Shown: positions 43,652-51,755 of the stretch, one piece after another
Layout: each line of letters opens with the position of its first letter
Position numbering within the stretch: position 1 is the stretch's first letter
Assembly (NCBI GenBank): GCA_963700305.1
Contig: CAVOXB010000026.1
Coordinates: 341,076-405,075 of the forward strand
Length of the DNA: 64,000 bases
Origin: Desulfomonile sp963700305
GTDB taxonomy: Bacteria; Desulfobacterota; Desulfomonilia; Desulfomonilales; Desulfomonilaceae
Reading direction: 5' to 3'
Position numbers and translations under genes: made by a program
Notes under the pieces: generated by a model
Told to the model about the DNA's origin: nothing
The model's database searches: none
What the model saw: the letters and a program-made list of their open reading frames with translations, nothing else

Positions 43652-44883
43652 CATCGCCATCCCATTCACCTAAACCGAGACTGCTTCACGTATGCACTGT
43701 GCCTATAACTCTGAAGCTGTTTATGGCCGGCCAAATTGACTATGTGAAGAATAGGGGTTTCGAAGTTGCGGCAGCAGCCTCTCCCGAGCCTGAACTTGAT
43801 GAGGTCGCCCAGCGTGACAGCATTCAAGTCTATGCGGTGCCCTTTGCCAGGCGGCCATCACCGGTGCGGGACGCTATTTCTTTGGTGCGCCTTTTCCTGT
43901 TGTTTCTTAGAGTGAAACCGACGATTGTGCACTCTTCCACGAGCAAAGCCGGGCCCTTGGCAATGGCTGCCGCTTGTCTGGCCAGAGTCCCAATAAGGAT
44001 TTATACGCTCAGGGGCGTGATGACTGACCGAAGAACCGGACCAATGAAAGCGTTGCTGAAGGCATTGGAATGGATGGCTTGTCGGTGCGCCCATCGGGTT
44101 ATCGCTGTGAGTCCGTCAGTGTCCGAAGTTGTGGTATCGGCAGGATTCTGTCCCGCTCGCAAGATAAAAGTGCTTGCGAATGCTAGCAGCAACGGGGTAG
44201 ACGCGATAAATCGGTTCAATCCGAATCTCGTGGCTGATGCTAGCACCAGTGAGTTGCGGCGAACGCTCGGGCTGAGTGAATCCGTCAAAGTTATTGGGTA
44301 CATCGGACGATTGGTGGCAGGGAAGGGGATCGCTGATTTGGCTTCCGCGTGGCAAAAGATCAGGCGTGAGCGACAAGAAGCGGTATTGCTGATGATCGGC
44401 CACGAAGAGGAGCAGGCGCCAGTTCCACGGCACATAATGAAAGCATTCAAGACTGATCCTCATGTAATAATGACCGACTTCGTCAAAAACGAAGATCTGC
44501 CCGTGTACTACAGTCTTATTGACGTGATAGCATTTCCCACCGAATCCGAAGGCTTTCCTAACGTGCCTTTGGAGGCCGCTGGTATGGAAGTTCCGGTCGT
44601 AGCCACCAGCGTGACTGGGTGTGTGGATGCGATCGTTGACGGAATAACCGGGACTCTTGTTCCGCCCGGCGATGCTCAATCTCTGGCTGAAGCAGTAATG
44701 CGTTATCTGGAAGATCCCGAGCTAGGCTCCAGCCACGGCAGAGCAGCAAGGAAAAGGGTTCTTGATGATTTCCGACCTGAATTGATCTGGCGCTCATTGT
44801 GTGACGAATATATTCAGCTTCTTCGAGAAAAGGGAATGCCCTTCCCTGAATTGAGCTCAGTCTCGCCTGGCACTAAGAGCTGA
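43648..44883 (+). CDS. Glycosyltransferase family 4 (WcaC/PglA-like)
   Basis: GTG start at 43648, overlapping the formyltransferase stop. The 411-residue protein has LLHVCTVPITLKLFMAGQID, VHSSTSKAGPLAMAAACLARVP, YTLRGVMTD (family YT.HG), VIGYIGRLVAGKGIADL, and the motif FPTESEGFPNVPLEAAGMEVPVV. This is typical of GT4 enzymes such as UndPP-sugar extending transferases. It acts on a lipid-linked intermediate at the membrane face. Sugar unknown. Confidence 0.9.
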   Translation: MTSPSHSPKPRLLHVCTVPITLKLFMAGQIDYVKNRGFEVAAAASPEPELDEVAQRDSIQVYAVPFARRPSPVRDAISLVRLFLLFLRVKPTIVHSSTSKAGPLAMAAACLARVPIRIYTLRGVMTDRRTGPMKALLKALEWMACRCAHRVIAVSPSVSEVVVSAGFCPARKIKVLANASSNGVDAINRFNPNLVADASTSELRRTLGLSESVKVIGYIGRLVAGKGIADLASAWQKIRRERQEAVLLMIGHEEEQAPVPRHIMKAFKTDPHVIMTDFVKNEDLPVYYSLIDVIAFPTESEGFPNVPLEAAGMEVPVVATSVTGCVDAIVDGITGTLVPPGDAQSLAEAVMRYLEDPELGSSHGRAARKRVLDDFRPELIWRSLCDEYIQLLREKGMPFPELSSVSPGTKS

Positions 44884-44885
44884 TT

Positions 44886-45800
44886 TTGAAACTCCACAGC
44901 ATGAACGGCATTTTTCATAATCCGCAACCGATCCAGGTTGATCCTGGGCTAAACGTTTTGTCCGTTGATCTGGAATGCTGGGAGCAACTCGTTTGTAGAA
45001 AACTCACCAGCGAGTTAATCCCTTGTTCGGAATCGATGCTTGAAACCACAGGTTTTCTGCTCGATTTGTTCCGGGCAAAGCATGTCAAGGCAACCTTTTT
45101 CGTAGTCGGATATGTTGCCGAGGCCTTCCCTGAACTCATCAGGCGAATTCATCTAGAAGGCCACGAAATAGCTAGCCATGGGTTCAGCCATTGCACGCTG
45201 CATACGTTGTCGCCGGAGCAATTTCGTAACGAAATTAGCCGTTCAATGGCATTGTTGGACTCTTTGACAGGTGCTCGAGTCCGGGGGTTTAGAGCGCCGG
45301 AATTCTCCATCGATCGGGACACGTGTTGGGCAATGGAGATACTTGCCCAGGAAGGCATAGAATACGACAGCAGCATTGTCCCGCGGTCCGCCAGCAAGAA
45401 CAGCATGCCCGGGTTTTCTCGGGGACCGGTTCGATTGACTGCAGGTTCTTATTCAATTCTGGAGGCGCCACCTTCCACAATTACTCTTTTCGGCAGAAGC
45501 CAGCTTGCGGCAGGCGGCAGCTATTTCAGGGTGCTCCCATATTTCTTGATAAAGCGGATCGTGGAGCGGGTCAATCGTGACGGCTTTCCTTTCGTGCTGT
45601 ACTGTCACCCGTACGAATTCTCTTCGGAAATACTTGCCCTGCACGGAAACGCAAAAAGCGGATCGAGTTTGGCCGCGATCAGGATGGAATTCAAATACAA
45701 CCTGTTCAGGGAAACGATGCGGCATAAGATGTCTAGGTTACTTGATGAATTCAGATTTGCGCCCTTCAGAGAGGTGTTGGCTCATGCACTCAGGAAATGA
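44886..45800 (+). CDS. Polysaccharide deacetylase (DUF3473/XrtA-cluster type)
   Basis: The 304-residue protein (start TTG 44886, possibly the later ATG) reads NVLSVDLECWEQLVC, with the DLE metal site, VKATFFVVGYVAEAFPELIRR, GHEIASHGFSHCTLHTLSPEQF with the HGFSH metal ligands, VRGFRAPEFSI and the DUF3473-like ending FRVLPYFLIKRIVERVN and FVLYCHPYEF. This arrangement is that of the deacetylases found with exosortase-linked exopolysaccharide loci. The ECW instead of the common DVEDW may change metal use. Stop overlaps the following methyltransferase gene. Confidence 0.88.
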   Translation: MKLHSMNGIFHNPQPIQVDPGLNVLSVDLECWEQLVCRKLTSELIPCSESMLETTGFLLDLFRAKHVKATFFVVGYVAEAFPELIRRIHLEGHEIASHGFSHCTLHTLSPEQFRNEISRSMALLDSLTGARVRGFRAPEFSIDRDTCWAMEILAQEGIEYDSSIVPRSASKNSMPGFSRGPVRLTAGSYSILEAPPSTITLFGRSQLAAGGSYFRVLPYFLIKRIVERVNRDGFPFVLYCHPYEFSSEILALHGNAKSGSSLAAIRMEFKYNLFRETMRHKMSRLLDEFRFAPFREVLAHALRK

Positions 45801-46461
45801 GGGCGCCCGGACTTACTTCGATCATGTTCCCAGGCAGTGGGATGCGATATATTCGCATGAAAATCGCATGATGTACGCTCTCAATCGATTACTGCGCAAA
45901 GGGATCTTCGAGCGGCACGAGCTGACATTCAGCAAGTGTGGTGAGATCTCCGGGGCCAGTGTCCTGGACCTGGGTTGCGGCACGGGCCGCTACAGTGTGG
46001 AGTTCGCAAAACGAGGGGCAGGCAAAGTGCTGGGAGTGGATTTTGCCCCTTCCATGATCGCCTTTAGCCGAAAGATGGCTGAAGAAATGGGAGTTGCGGA
46101 TCGGTGCGAGTTCGTTTGCGGAGACGTTTTCACTGCTTCGATGGATCAAACCTTTGAAATTGTGGCAGCCCTGGGATTGTTCGACTATCTGGCTGATCCT
46201 GAGCAGGTCATAAAGCGAGCTTCCAGCCTGACATCGAGAGTATTTTTGGCGTCATTTCCAAATTATGGGTTGCTGGGAAGGCTTCAGCGGCGTGTCCGCT
46301 ATGGGTGGATAAGGCGGTGCGCCATCTATCACTATACTCGAGATCAGCTCCAGGAATTGTTCTCACCGCATTTCTCGAACTTTGAGATTATTTCCATCAC
46401 TTCCGGTTATTTTGTCACGGCCCAAAAAATGATGAATCAGGACAGGCAATTATACACTTGA
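45784..46461 (+). CDS. Class I SAM-dependent methyltransferase
   Basis: Start ATG 45784 (MHSGNEGARTYFDHVPRQWD) lies inside the end of the deacetylase gene; an in-frame upstream extension is the shadow of that gene. The 225-residue protein has VLDLGCGTGRYSVEFAKRGA (motif I), VLGVDFAPSMIAFSRKM, FVCGDVF and an aromatic-rich C-terminal half. It would methylate a small sugar or lipid intermediate. It is followed 16 bases later by the AsnB gene. Confidence 0.85.
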   Translation: MHSGNEGARTYFDHVPRQWDAIYSHENRMMYALNRLLRKGIFERHELTFSKCGEISGASVLDLGCGTGRYSVEFAKRGAGKVLGVDFAPSMIAFSRKMAEEMGVADRCEFVCGDVFTASMDQTFEIVAALGLFDYLADPEQVIKRASSLTSRVFLASFPNYGLLGRLQRRVRYGWIRRCAIYHYTRDQLQELFSPHFSNFEIISITSGYFVTAQKMMNQDRQLYT

Positions 46462-46477
46462 GTACCCTGGAAGTCAT

Positions 46478-48305
46478 ATGTGCGGGATAGTAGGCGGCTG
46501 GGTGCCCAGAGGCATCATCAGGCGAGCCATTGAAAAATCGCTGGATGCAATAAAGCATCGGGGCCCTGATGATTCTGGAGTATTTCAGGAAGGGCCGATC
46601 TTTCTCGGCAACCGGCGCCTTTCGATTATCGACCTCACAGGAGGCAAGCAACCGATTGCAAACGAAGACAGTTCAATATGGGTCGTCTTCAACGGAGAAA
46701 TATACAATTATTTGGAGCTCATGGCAGACCTTCAATCCAGGGGGCACACCTTCGTAACCCGAAGCGATACAGGAAACCCTAGTGCATTTGTATGAAGAGT
46801 ATGGCGTTAGCATGTCCGAAAAGCTCAGGGGAATGTTTGCATTTGCTATCTGGGACGCACAAAATCGGCTTCTATACGTCTCTCGAGATCGTTTCGGCAA
46901 GAAACCTCTTTATTATACATGGGATTCCGGACAACTGCTGTTTGCATCCGAATTAAAGGCCTTGAGGCCTCTCGCTCAAAAGATCGGCCAGAATTGGAGC
47001 GTCAGAGATCAGGCTATATTCGATTATCTTTCTCTTGGGTTCGTTCCCCAACCTGCAACAGTCTTTGAGAATGTCTTTTCTTTAGGCGCCGGGGAATGGA
47101 TGGTTTTTGACGGTGAGCACCTCAAGATCGAAAAATACTGGAGCTTGCAGTATGTCCCAAAGACTGATGAGAGCTACAAATCGGTCTTGGAGCGGACCCG
47201 CAGTCTTGTGGCCGAATCCGTCAGGCTGCGCCTACGAAGCGATGTTCCGCTTGGAGTATTTTTGTCCGGCGGAGTAGATTCCTCCGTGATCGCCTACGAG
47301 GCATGCCGGGAAGTTGGCGGGTCATTGAACGCTTTTACGGTGAAGATGCCCGAAGCAGCCCTCGATGAGTCCGATGTGGCGCATCGTACCTGCAGGCACT
47401 TAAATATCAGCCACACTGTGTTAGAGCTTGAGCTGGAGCCGCTGACGGACATCCAGGAAATAGTGCGAGTTTACGATCAGCCCTTTGCAGACCCCAGCGC
47501 AATCCCATCGCTGAGGATTTCAAGCCTCGCAGCTGAACATGTGAAGGTGATCCTAAATGGTGACGGTGGCGACGAGATTTTTGCCGGTTACCGTCGCTAT
47601 TTCGCGGCGCGATACGGATATCTTCTGGACTGGTTGCCGTCCGCTGCACTGGGGCGGATAGGCCGCATTCTGCAGGGGGCTTCGTATCGCCGTTCAATCG
47701 TTGGATTTGCTGCAAGAGTCCTCAGAGGATTGGCCTCCGATAGGCCCGCGCAGTACTTCACCTGGACTTTGGACATGCTGAGACAAGCGGACAAGCATGA
47801 AATCTGGCTTCGGTCTTCCGTGAGGCCGACAGAACAATGGATAGATGCTGCTCTTCCGAAAGGACTTTCACGCCTTGATACATTACTGTGCGGGGATGTC
47901 CGAATAATATTGCTCAGCGATTTGCTGGTAAAAATGGATATGGCCACAATGGCTGCGTCCATTGAGGCTCGATCTCCGCTGATGGATCATAAATTAGGGG
48001 AATTTGCTGCCGCGTTGCCGGATTCTTATAAGATAAGCCGCGGAGTTACCAAATCAGTCCTGCGGGATGCATATGCAGATGTCTTGCCTCAGGAAGTCAT
48101 CCGAGGACCAAAACGTGGTTTTGAACCGCCATTGTCGAAATGGTTGCGCAATGAGCTGAGGCCACTGCTCATGGATACGCTGGGATCCAATTCATCCGAG
48201 GTAAGTAACTATCTCGATCGCTCATTCGTTGACGGCTTGTTACGCGGACAGCGCCTTGCTGCATGCGAATACTTCGACCTTGCTGTATGCTCTGCTGGTC
48301 CTTGA
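46478..48305 (+). CDS. asnB: AsnB-type glutamine amidotransferase (one frameshift)
   Basis: The N-terminus is MCGIVGGW with the catalytic Cys2, then HRGPDDSGVF, GNRRLSIIDL, FNGEIYNYLEL. At 46780 the frame ends in TGNPSAFV; removing one G gives ETLVHLYEEYG and the synthetase half: RDRFGKKPLYY, LFASELKAL, VFLSGGVDSSVIA (PP-loop SGGVDSS), GDGGDEIFAGYRRY and EARSPLMDHKLGEFAA. Full length is about 608 residues. Members in polysaccharide clusters often amidate uronic acids or other carboxyl groups rather than make asparagine. The break is a single base and the fold is intact. Confidence 0.88.
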
Positions 48306-48395
48306 ATTATGGCTGAGGTCTTTCAAGGATGCAGACAAAACGCAAGACCGAAAACTCTGACCTCGAACCTTCAGGATTAGCTGAGGCACTTAGGG

Positions 48396-48419
48396 AAAAC
48401 CGGTTTAACCGGTTTTTTT
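48396..48419 (+). terminator. Intrinsic terminator of the polysaccharide cluster
   Basis: AAAACCGG, loop TTTAA, CCGGTTTT followed by TTT, 91 bases after the asnB stop. Both sides are A/T rich, so it may serve both strands. Confidence 0.85.
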
Positions 48420-48578
48420 ATTTTCAGCCACTCAACACCTCGAACCTCGTGCAAAAGATCAATGGTGCGGAACCGAATTGCATAGTCCTCGCACCTCGAA
48501 CCTAATCGAATCAGCGCCAACCGAGGGCCAATGGCAGCGGCGACATGAATGCCGGCGCAGGGAGCCCCGGAATTGCTG

Positions 48579-49187
48579 TCAATGGAACCTGAATTTGCGG
48601 TACAGAAACCCGGGTTGCGGCAAATTCGGTATCGAGCCTATCGTTGACTGCGGCAACGGGATCGGCGTCAAAGGAGACGGGCCGAGCGCGCCGGGAAATT
48701 GGGACAACTGGAAAGTAGACAACTCCGGGTAAGCCGGAACTGACGAATACAACTGGCTGCCTGGCGCAAATTCTTCACGAGCAAGCAGTTCACTAAAGTC
48801 GCCAAGAGGTAACGTGGCAAGCGGCGCATTCGCTGCGGTTGACCTCGTCCCCAGAGAAGAGAAGCTGATTGCGCCCTCAGATTGCAGAAGCGATTGAGAT
48901 TTATTTTCGCGCCTGACGGAAGTTATGGCTAATTTGTTGCGTTCTTCTCGCAAAGGAAGACTGCCAAATGAATTTCCGAATTGCGCGAGACTTTGCAATG
49001 CTGACTGGGCTTCTGCCGTGCTGCTGTACGGTCCTCCCACCACTGGATCAGAGTAGGACGGTCGACTGTCCACGACCACCAGTCTTCCTCCGGCTTTCTG
49101 CAATATGAAGAATGGGAAAGCGTGAGCAGAGCTTAACGCCCCGAACACCCCTAAGACTACGAGTACCATTATTTGCTTAATTCTCAT
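48579..49187 (-). CDS. Secreted protein, unknown
   Basis: ATG at 49187 follows AAGGTGAG. The 202-residue product has a signal peptide (MRIKQIMVLVVLGVFGALSS, cleavage after AHA near residue 23). The mature part is rich in Ser, Leu and Pro, with FPFFILQKAGGRLVVVDSRPS and a proline-rich end (LGPSPLTPIPLPQ). No family is recognised. It converges on the polysaccharide operon terminator. Confidence 0.55.
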   Translation of the reverse strand: MRIKQIMVLVVLGVFGALSSAHAFPFFILQKAGGRLVVVDSRPSYSDPVVGGPYSSTAEAQSALQSLAQFGNSFGSLPLREERNKLAITSVRRENKSQSLLQSEGAISFSSLGTRSTAANAPLATLPLGDFSELLAREEFAPGSQLYSSVPAYPELSTFQLSQFPGALGPSPLTPIPLPQSTIGSIPNLPQPGFLYRKFRFH

Positions 49188-49491
49188 TGTTAACTCACCT
49201 TAATTGCGGCAATCACAACTTGTCCACGATTGAGCGACATTCACCCAAAAAACAAATTTACTTTTACTAAGAATAATCACCCCGTATATCGGGTCAATTG
49301 CATAGCCGAATGGCTAGGTATCTTGGCCGGTTTAAGTTACGCGAACAATGATTGATTGTTTAGAAATGGCACGCGAGAGCCGTAACTTATGCCAATCGAT
49401 CCAGGAACGGGCAAATGCGGCCTTGTTTATAAGGTTTTGAATGCTTAGTCTTTTAAGAAGAGTAAATGAATTACCGAAGGAGCCGTAAATC
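49188..49491. other. Divergent intergenic stretch, 304 bases
   Basis: Between two genes for small secreted proteins on opposite strands; it should hold both promoters. The part near 49240-49290 is AT-rich. I see no gene or defined operator. Confidence 0.35.
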
Positions 49492-49773
49492 ATGCAGAAA
49501 ACCGTAATGATAGTATTGGCGATAGTACTGGCGGCTTTCAGCGCGATTTGCATTTCTGTAGGGAATGCCGCGGGAGTATCTTCAGTTCCCGACAGCAGCT
49601 ACGTGCCAGACAAGCAAGTTATCCCAGGAGATAAAGCAGCTCCGGACCGATCCCCGGGAGATGGAACACTTAAACCGGAGTGCGTAATGGATTCGAGTTT
49701 TTTGGACGGCCGCACCCCTCAGCCGCCTCAACCGGACGAAATAAGCGTTGGAAGCTTCCAATGTCAAGTCTAG
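49492..49773 (+). CDS. Small secreted protein, unknown
   Basis: ATG at 49492 follows AAGGAG with 7 nt spacing, a strong site. The 93-residue product has a signal peptide (MQKTVMIVLAIVLAAFSAIC, likely cleavage near GNAAG) and a short polar mature part rich in Pro, Asp and Ser with two Cys (PECVMDS and FQCQV) that could form one disulfide. No family is recognised. A hairpin follows the stop. Confidence 0.55.
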   Translation: MQKTVMIVLAIVLAAFSAICISVGNAAGVSSVPDSSYVPDKQVIPGDKAAPDRSPGDGTLKPECVMDSSFLDGRTPQPPQPDEISVGSFQCQV

Positions 49774-49780
49774 AAACAGA

Positions 49781-49806
49781 GAGGAAACTCTTCGAGGGGT
49801 TTCCTC
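49781..49806 (+). terminator. Hairpin after the small secreted protein gene
   Basis: GAGGAAAC and GTTTCCTC form a perfect 8-bp stem with a 10-base loop. There is no U tract, so terminator function is probable, not certain. Confidence 0.5.
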
Positions 49807-49875
49807 CCGCTTCATTCATTATCCTCTTGTCCCTTCTGATCACCAGCCCTGCTGACCTGCCGACTCTCCTTAAAG

Positions 49876-49910
49876 TTACAATTATGCAATCTGTGTGTTC
49901 GTAATTGTAA
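49876..49910. promoter_or_regulatory. Inverted repeat upstream of nif
   Basis: TTACAATTA (49876-49884) and TAATTGTAA (49902-49910) are exact inverted copies separated by 17 bases, about 125 bases before the sigma54 promoter of nifH. A dimeric regulator or a weak hairpin is possible. It does not match the NifA site TGT-N10-ACA. Confidence 0.45.
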
Positions 49911-50033
49911 ATCGGTTATTTCAATTTTGTAGACTTTTTTGACCGAACTCAATCATCCCCCCGCACAACTGCCAGCAATTATATACAATATAAATCAATA
50001 GTTACCGACGATATGGGAAATGCCTGTGTCTCA

Positions 50034-50049
50034 TGGCATGCCCATTGCT
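50034..50049 (+). promoter_or_regulatory. Sigma54 (-24/-12) promoter of nifH
   Basis: TGGCAT-GCCCA-TTGCT matches TGGCAY-N5-TTGCW, with GG and GC exactly 12 bases apart. It ends 38 bases before the nifH ATG, the usual position. It implies transcription by RpoN RNA polymerase with an enhancer-binding activator. Confidence 0.85.
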
Positions 50050-50087
50050 TTAGTCCGCCGTAAAGTTCAAACGGAAGGCTACGCAAA

Positions 50088-50914
50088 ATGAGAAAAATGG
50101 CAATTTACGGCAAAGGCGGCATTGGGAAATCAACCACCACGCAGAATACTGTTGCTGGTCTGTCAGAGATGGGCCGCAGAGTCATGGTGGTCGGATGCGA
50201 CCCAAAAGCGGACTCCACACGGCTCTTGTTGGGAGGTCTTTCCCAGAAGACTGTGCTCGATACTCTCCGGGCGGAAGGTGAAGACGTAGAACTGGAGGAC
50301 ATTCGGAAGGCAGGTTTCAACGGCACCATCTGCGTCGAATCAGGCGGACCGGAACCTGGAGTGGGCTGCGCAGGAAGAGGCATCATCACTTCCATCAACC
50401 TGCTGGAACAACTTGGAGCGTACGCAGAAAGTGAGAAGCTCGATTATGCTTTTTACGACGTTTTGGGTGACGTCGTTTGCGGTGGCTTCGCAATGCCAAT
50501 TCGTGAAGGCAAAGCCAAGGAGATCTACATTGTGGTTTCCGGTGAAATGATGGCCATGTACGCGGCCAACAACATCTGCAAAGGTATCGTCAAGTTTGCT
50601 GAAGCAGGCGGGGTGCGACTGGGCGGACTCATCTGCAACAGCCGCAAGGTGGATAACGAACAGGAGATGATCGAAGCATTCGCAAGACAGCTCGGGCACC
50701 CAGATGATCCATTTCGTGCCCCGTGACAACATGGTGCAGAGAGCGGAAATCAACAGAAAGACAGTCATCGAGTTTGATCCGGCCCATGCTCAAGCAGACG
50801 AATACCGGACTTTGGCGAAGAAGATCGAAGAGAACGAAATGCATGTTATCCCTAATCCCATGAGCCACGGATGATCTCGAAAAGCTTTTGATCAAGCATG
50901 GTCTGGCGGATTAA
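50088..50914 (+). CDS. nifH: Nitrogenase iron protein NifH (two frameshifts)
   Basis: NifH is the ATP-dependent electron donor to dinitrogenase. The product reads MRKMAIYGKGGIGKSTTTQN (P-loop), VGCDPKADSTRLLLGG, the cluster Cys in GVGCAGRGII, and DVLGDVVCGGFAMPIREGKA with the second ligand. At 50697 an extra C breaks the frame (removing it restores LGTQMIHFVPRDN) and near 50869 an extra G breaks it again (removing it gives SHDDLEKLLIKHGLAD and a stop at 50912). Full length is 275 residues, normal for NifH. The start follows a sigma54 promoter. All key residues are intact, so the breaks look recent or technical. Confidence 0.93.
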
Positions 50915-50956
50915 ACGGCAAACTGAACAAAATCTTAATAAAATGAGGTGACAGAT

Positions 50957-51315
50957 ATGTTGATGATCAGATCCATCGTAAGGCCCACAAAGGTGGACGA
51001 CGTCCTTGGCAGCGTTGATGGAAGCCGGGTTTCCGGCGGTGACAAAGATATCTGTGGTCGGCCGCGGCAAGCAGCGCGGCATCAAAGATCGGCGAAATCA
51101 CCTATGACGAGATCCCCAAGGAACTGCTCATCACCGTGGTGCCGGATACGGACAAGGATTTTGTCGTCAAGACAGTGATCAAAGCGGCACGTACCGGAGA
51201 CAAAGGCGCTTACGGTGACGGCAAGATCTTTGTGAGCCCGGTGGACGAGGTCTACACCATCAGTTCGGGCATCAAGGAAACGGCTTCCGGCGAGACCGAA
51301 GAGGTGAAGATATGA
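50957..51315 (+). CDS. nifI1: NifI1, PII-family nitrogenase regulator (two frameshifts)
   Basis: ATG 50957 begins MLMIRSIVRPTKVDDV; the sense then needs one G removed at about 51014 (giving LMEAGFPAVTKISVVGRGKQ) and one G near 51087 (giving IKIGEITYDEIPKELLITVV), after which PDTDKDFVVKTVIKAARTGD and DGKIFVSPVDEVYTI run to TGA 51313-51315. This is the PII-like NifI1, about 119 residues, with the T-loop region between. In methanogens, where it is studied, NifI1 and NifI2 bind dinitrogenase and inhibit it when ammonium is present, relieved by 2-oxoglutarate and ATP. The stop overlaps nifI2. Confidence 0.88.
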
Positions 51316-51696
51316 AAGAAGTCATGGCAATCGTCCGCATGAACATGATGAACAAGACCAAGAAGGCGCTTTCCGATGCGGGCATCCCCTCCATGACCGC
51401 CAAGGAAGTCCTTGGAAGAGGCAAAGGCTTGGTGGATTACCAGTCTACTGGAAGGCGCTGAAAAGGGTTACGAGGAAGCCATAGCGCAGCTCGGCCAGAG
51501 CCAGCGACTCATTCCGAAGCGCCTGCTGGTCATAGTCGTGCCGGAGAAGCTCGTACCGAAGACAGTGAAAACCATCATCAGTGTCAACAAAACCGGCAAG
51601 TCCGGCGATGGCAAGATCTTCGTCATGCCGGTTGAGCGGTTCCGTCAGCGTGCGACACCGGTGAAGACGGCGACAGCAGCCCTGGACGAAGTGTGA
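51312..51696 (+). CDS. nifI2: NifI2, PII-family nitrogenase regulator (one frameshift)
   Basis: Starts ATG 51312 overlapping the nifI1 stop: MKEVMAIVRMNMMNKTKKAL, then VLGRGKGLVDYQ. Removing one T at about 51444 restores LLEGAEKGYEEAIAQLG, and the frame runs through RLLVIVVPEKLVPKTVKTII and GDGKIFVMPVERFRQR to a stop at 51694-51696. The longer T-loop region is typical of NifI2. With NifI1 it is expected to form the hetero-oligomer that switches off dinitrogenase by direct contact. Confidence 0.88.
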
Positions 51697-51755
51697 TCGC
51701 AGGCACAAGCGTCTGGCCGTCGAAGCGAATACGCGTTGTGTTAACGGGAGAACAC

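Noticed and set aside
49850..50033. NifA upstream activator site TGT-N10-ACA
   Set aside because: No sequence with this exact pattern was found in the stretch; the nearest TGT triplets lack the matching ACA.
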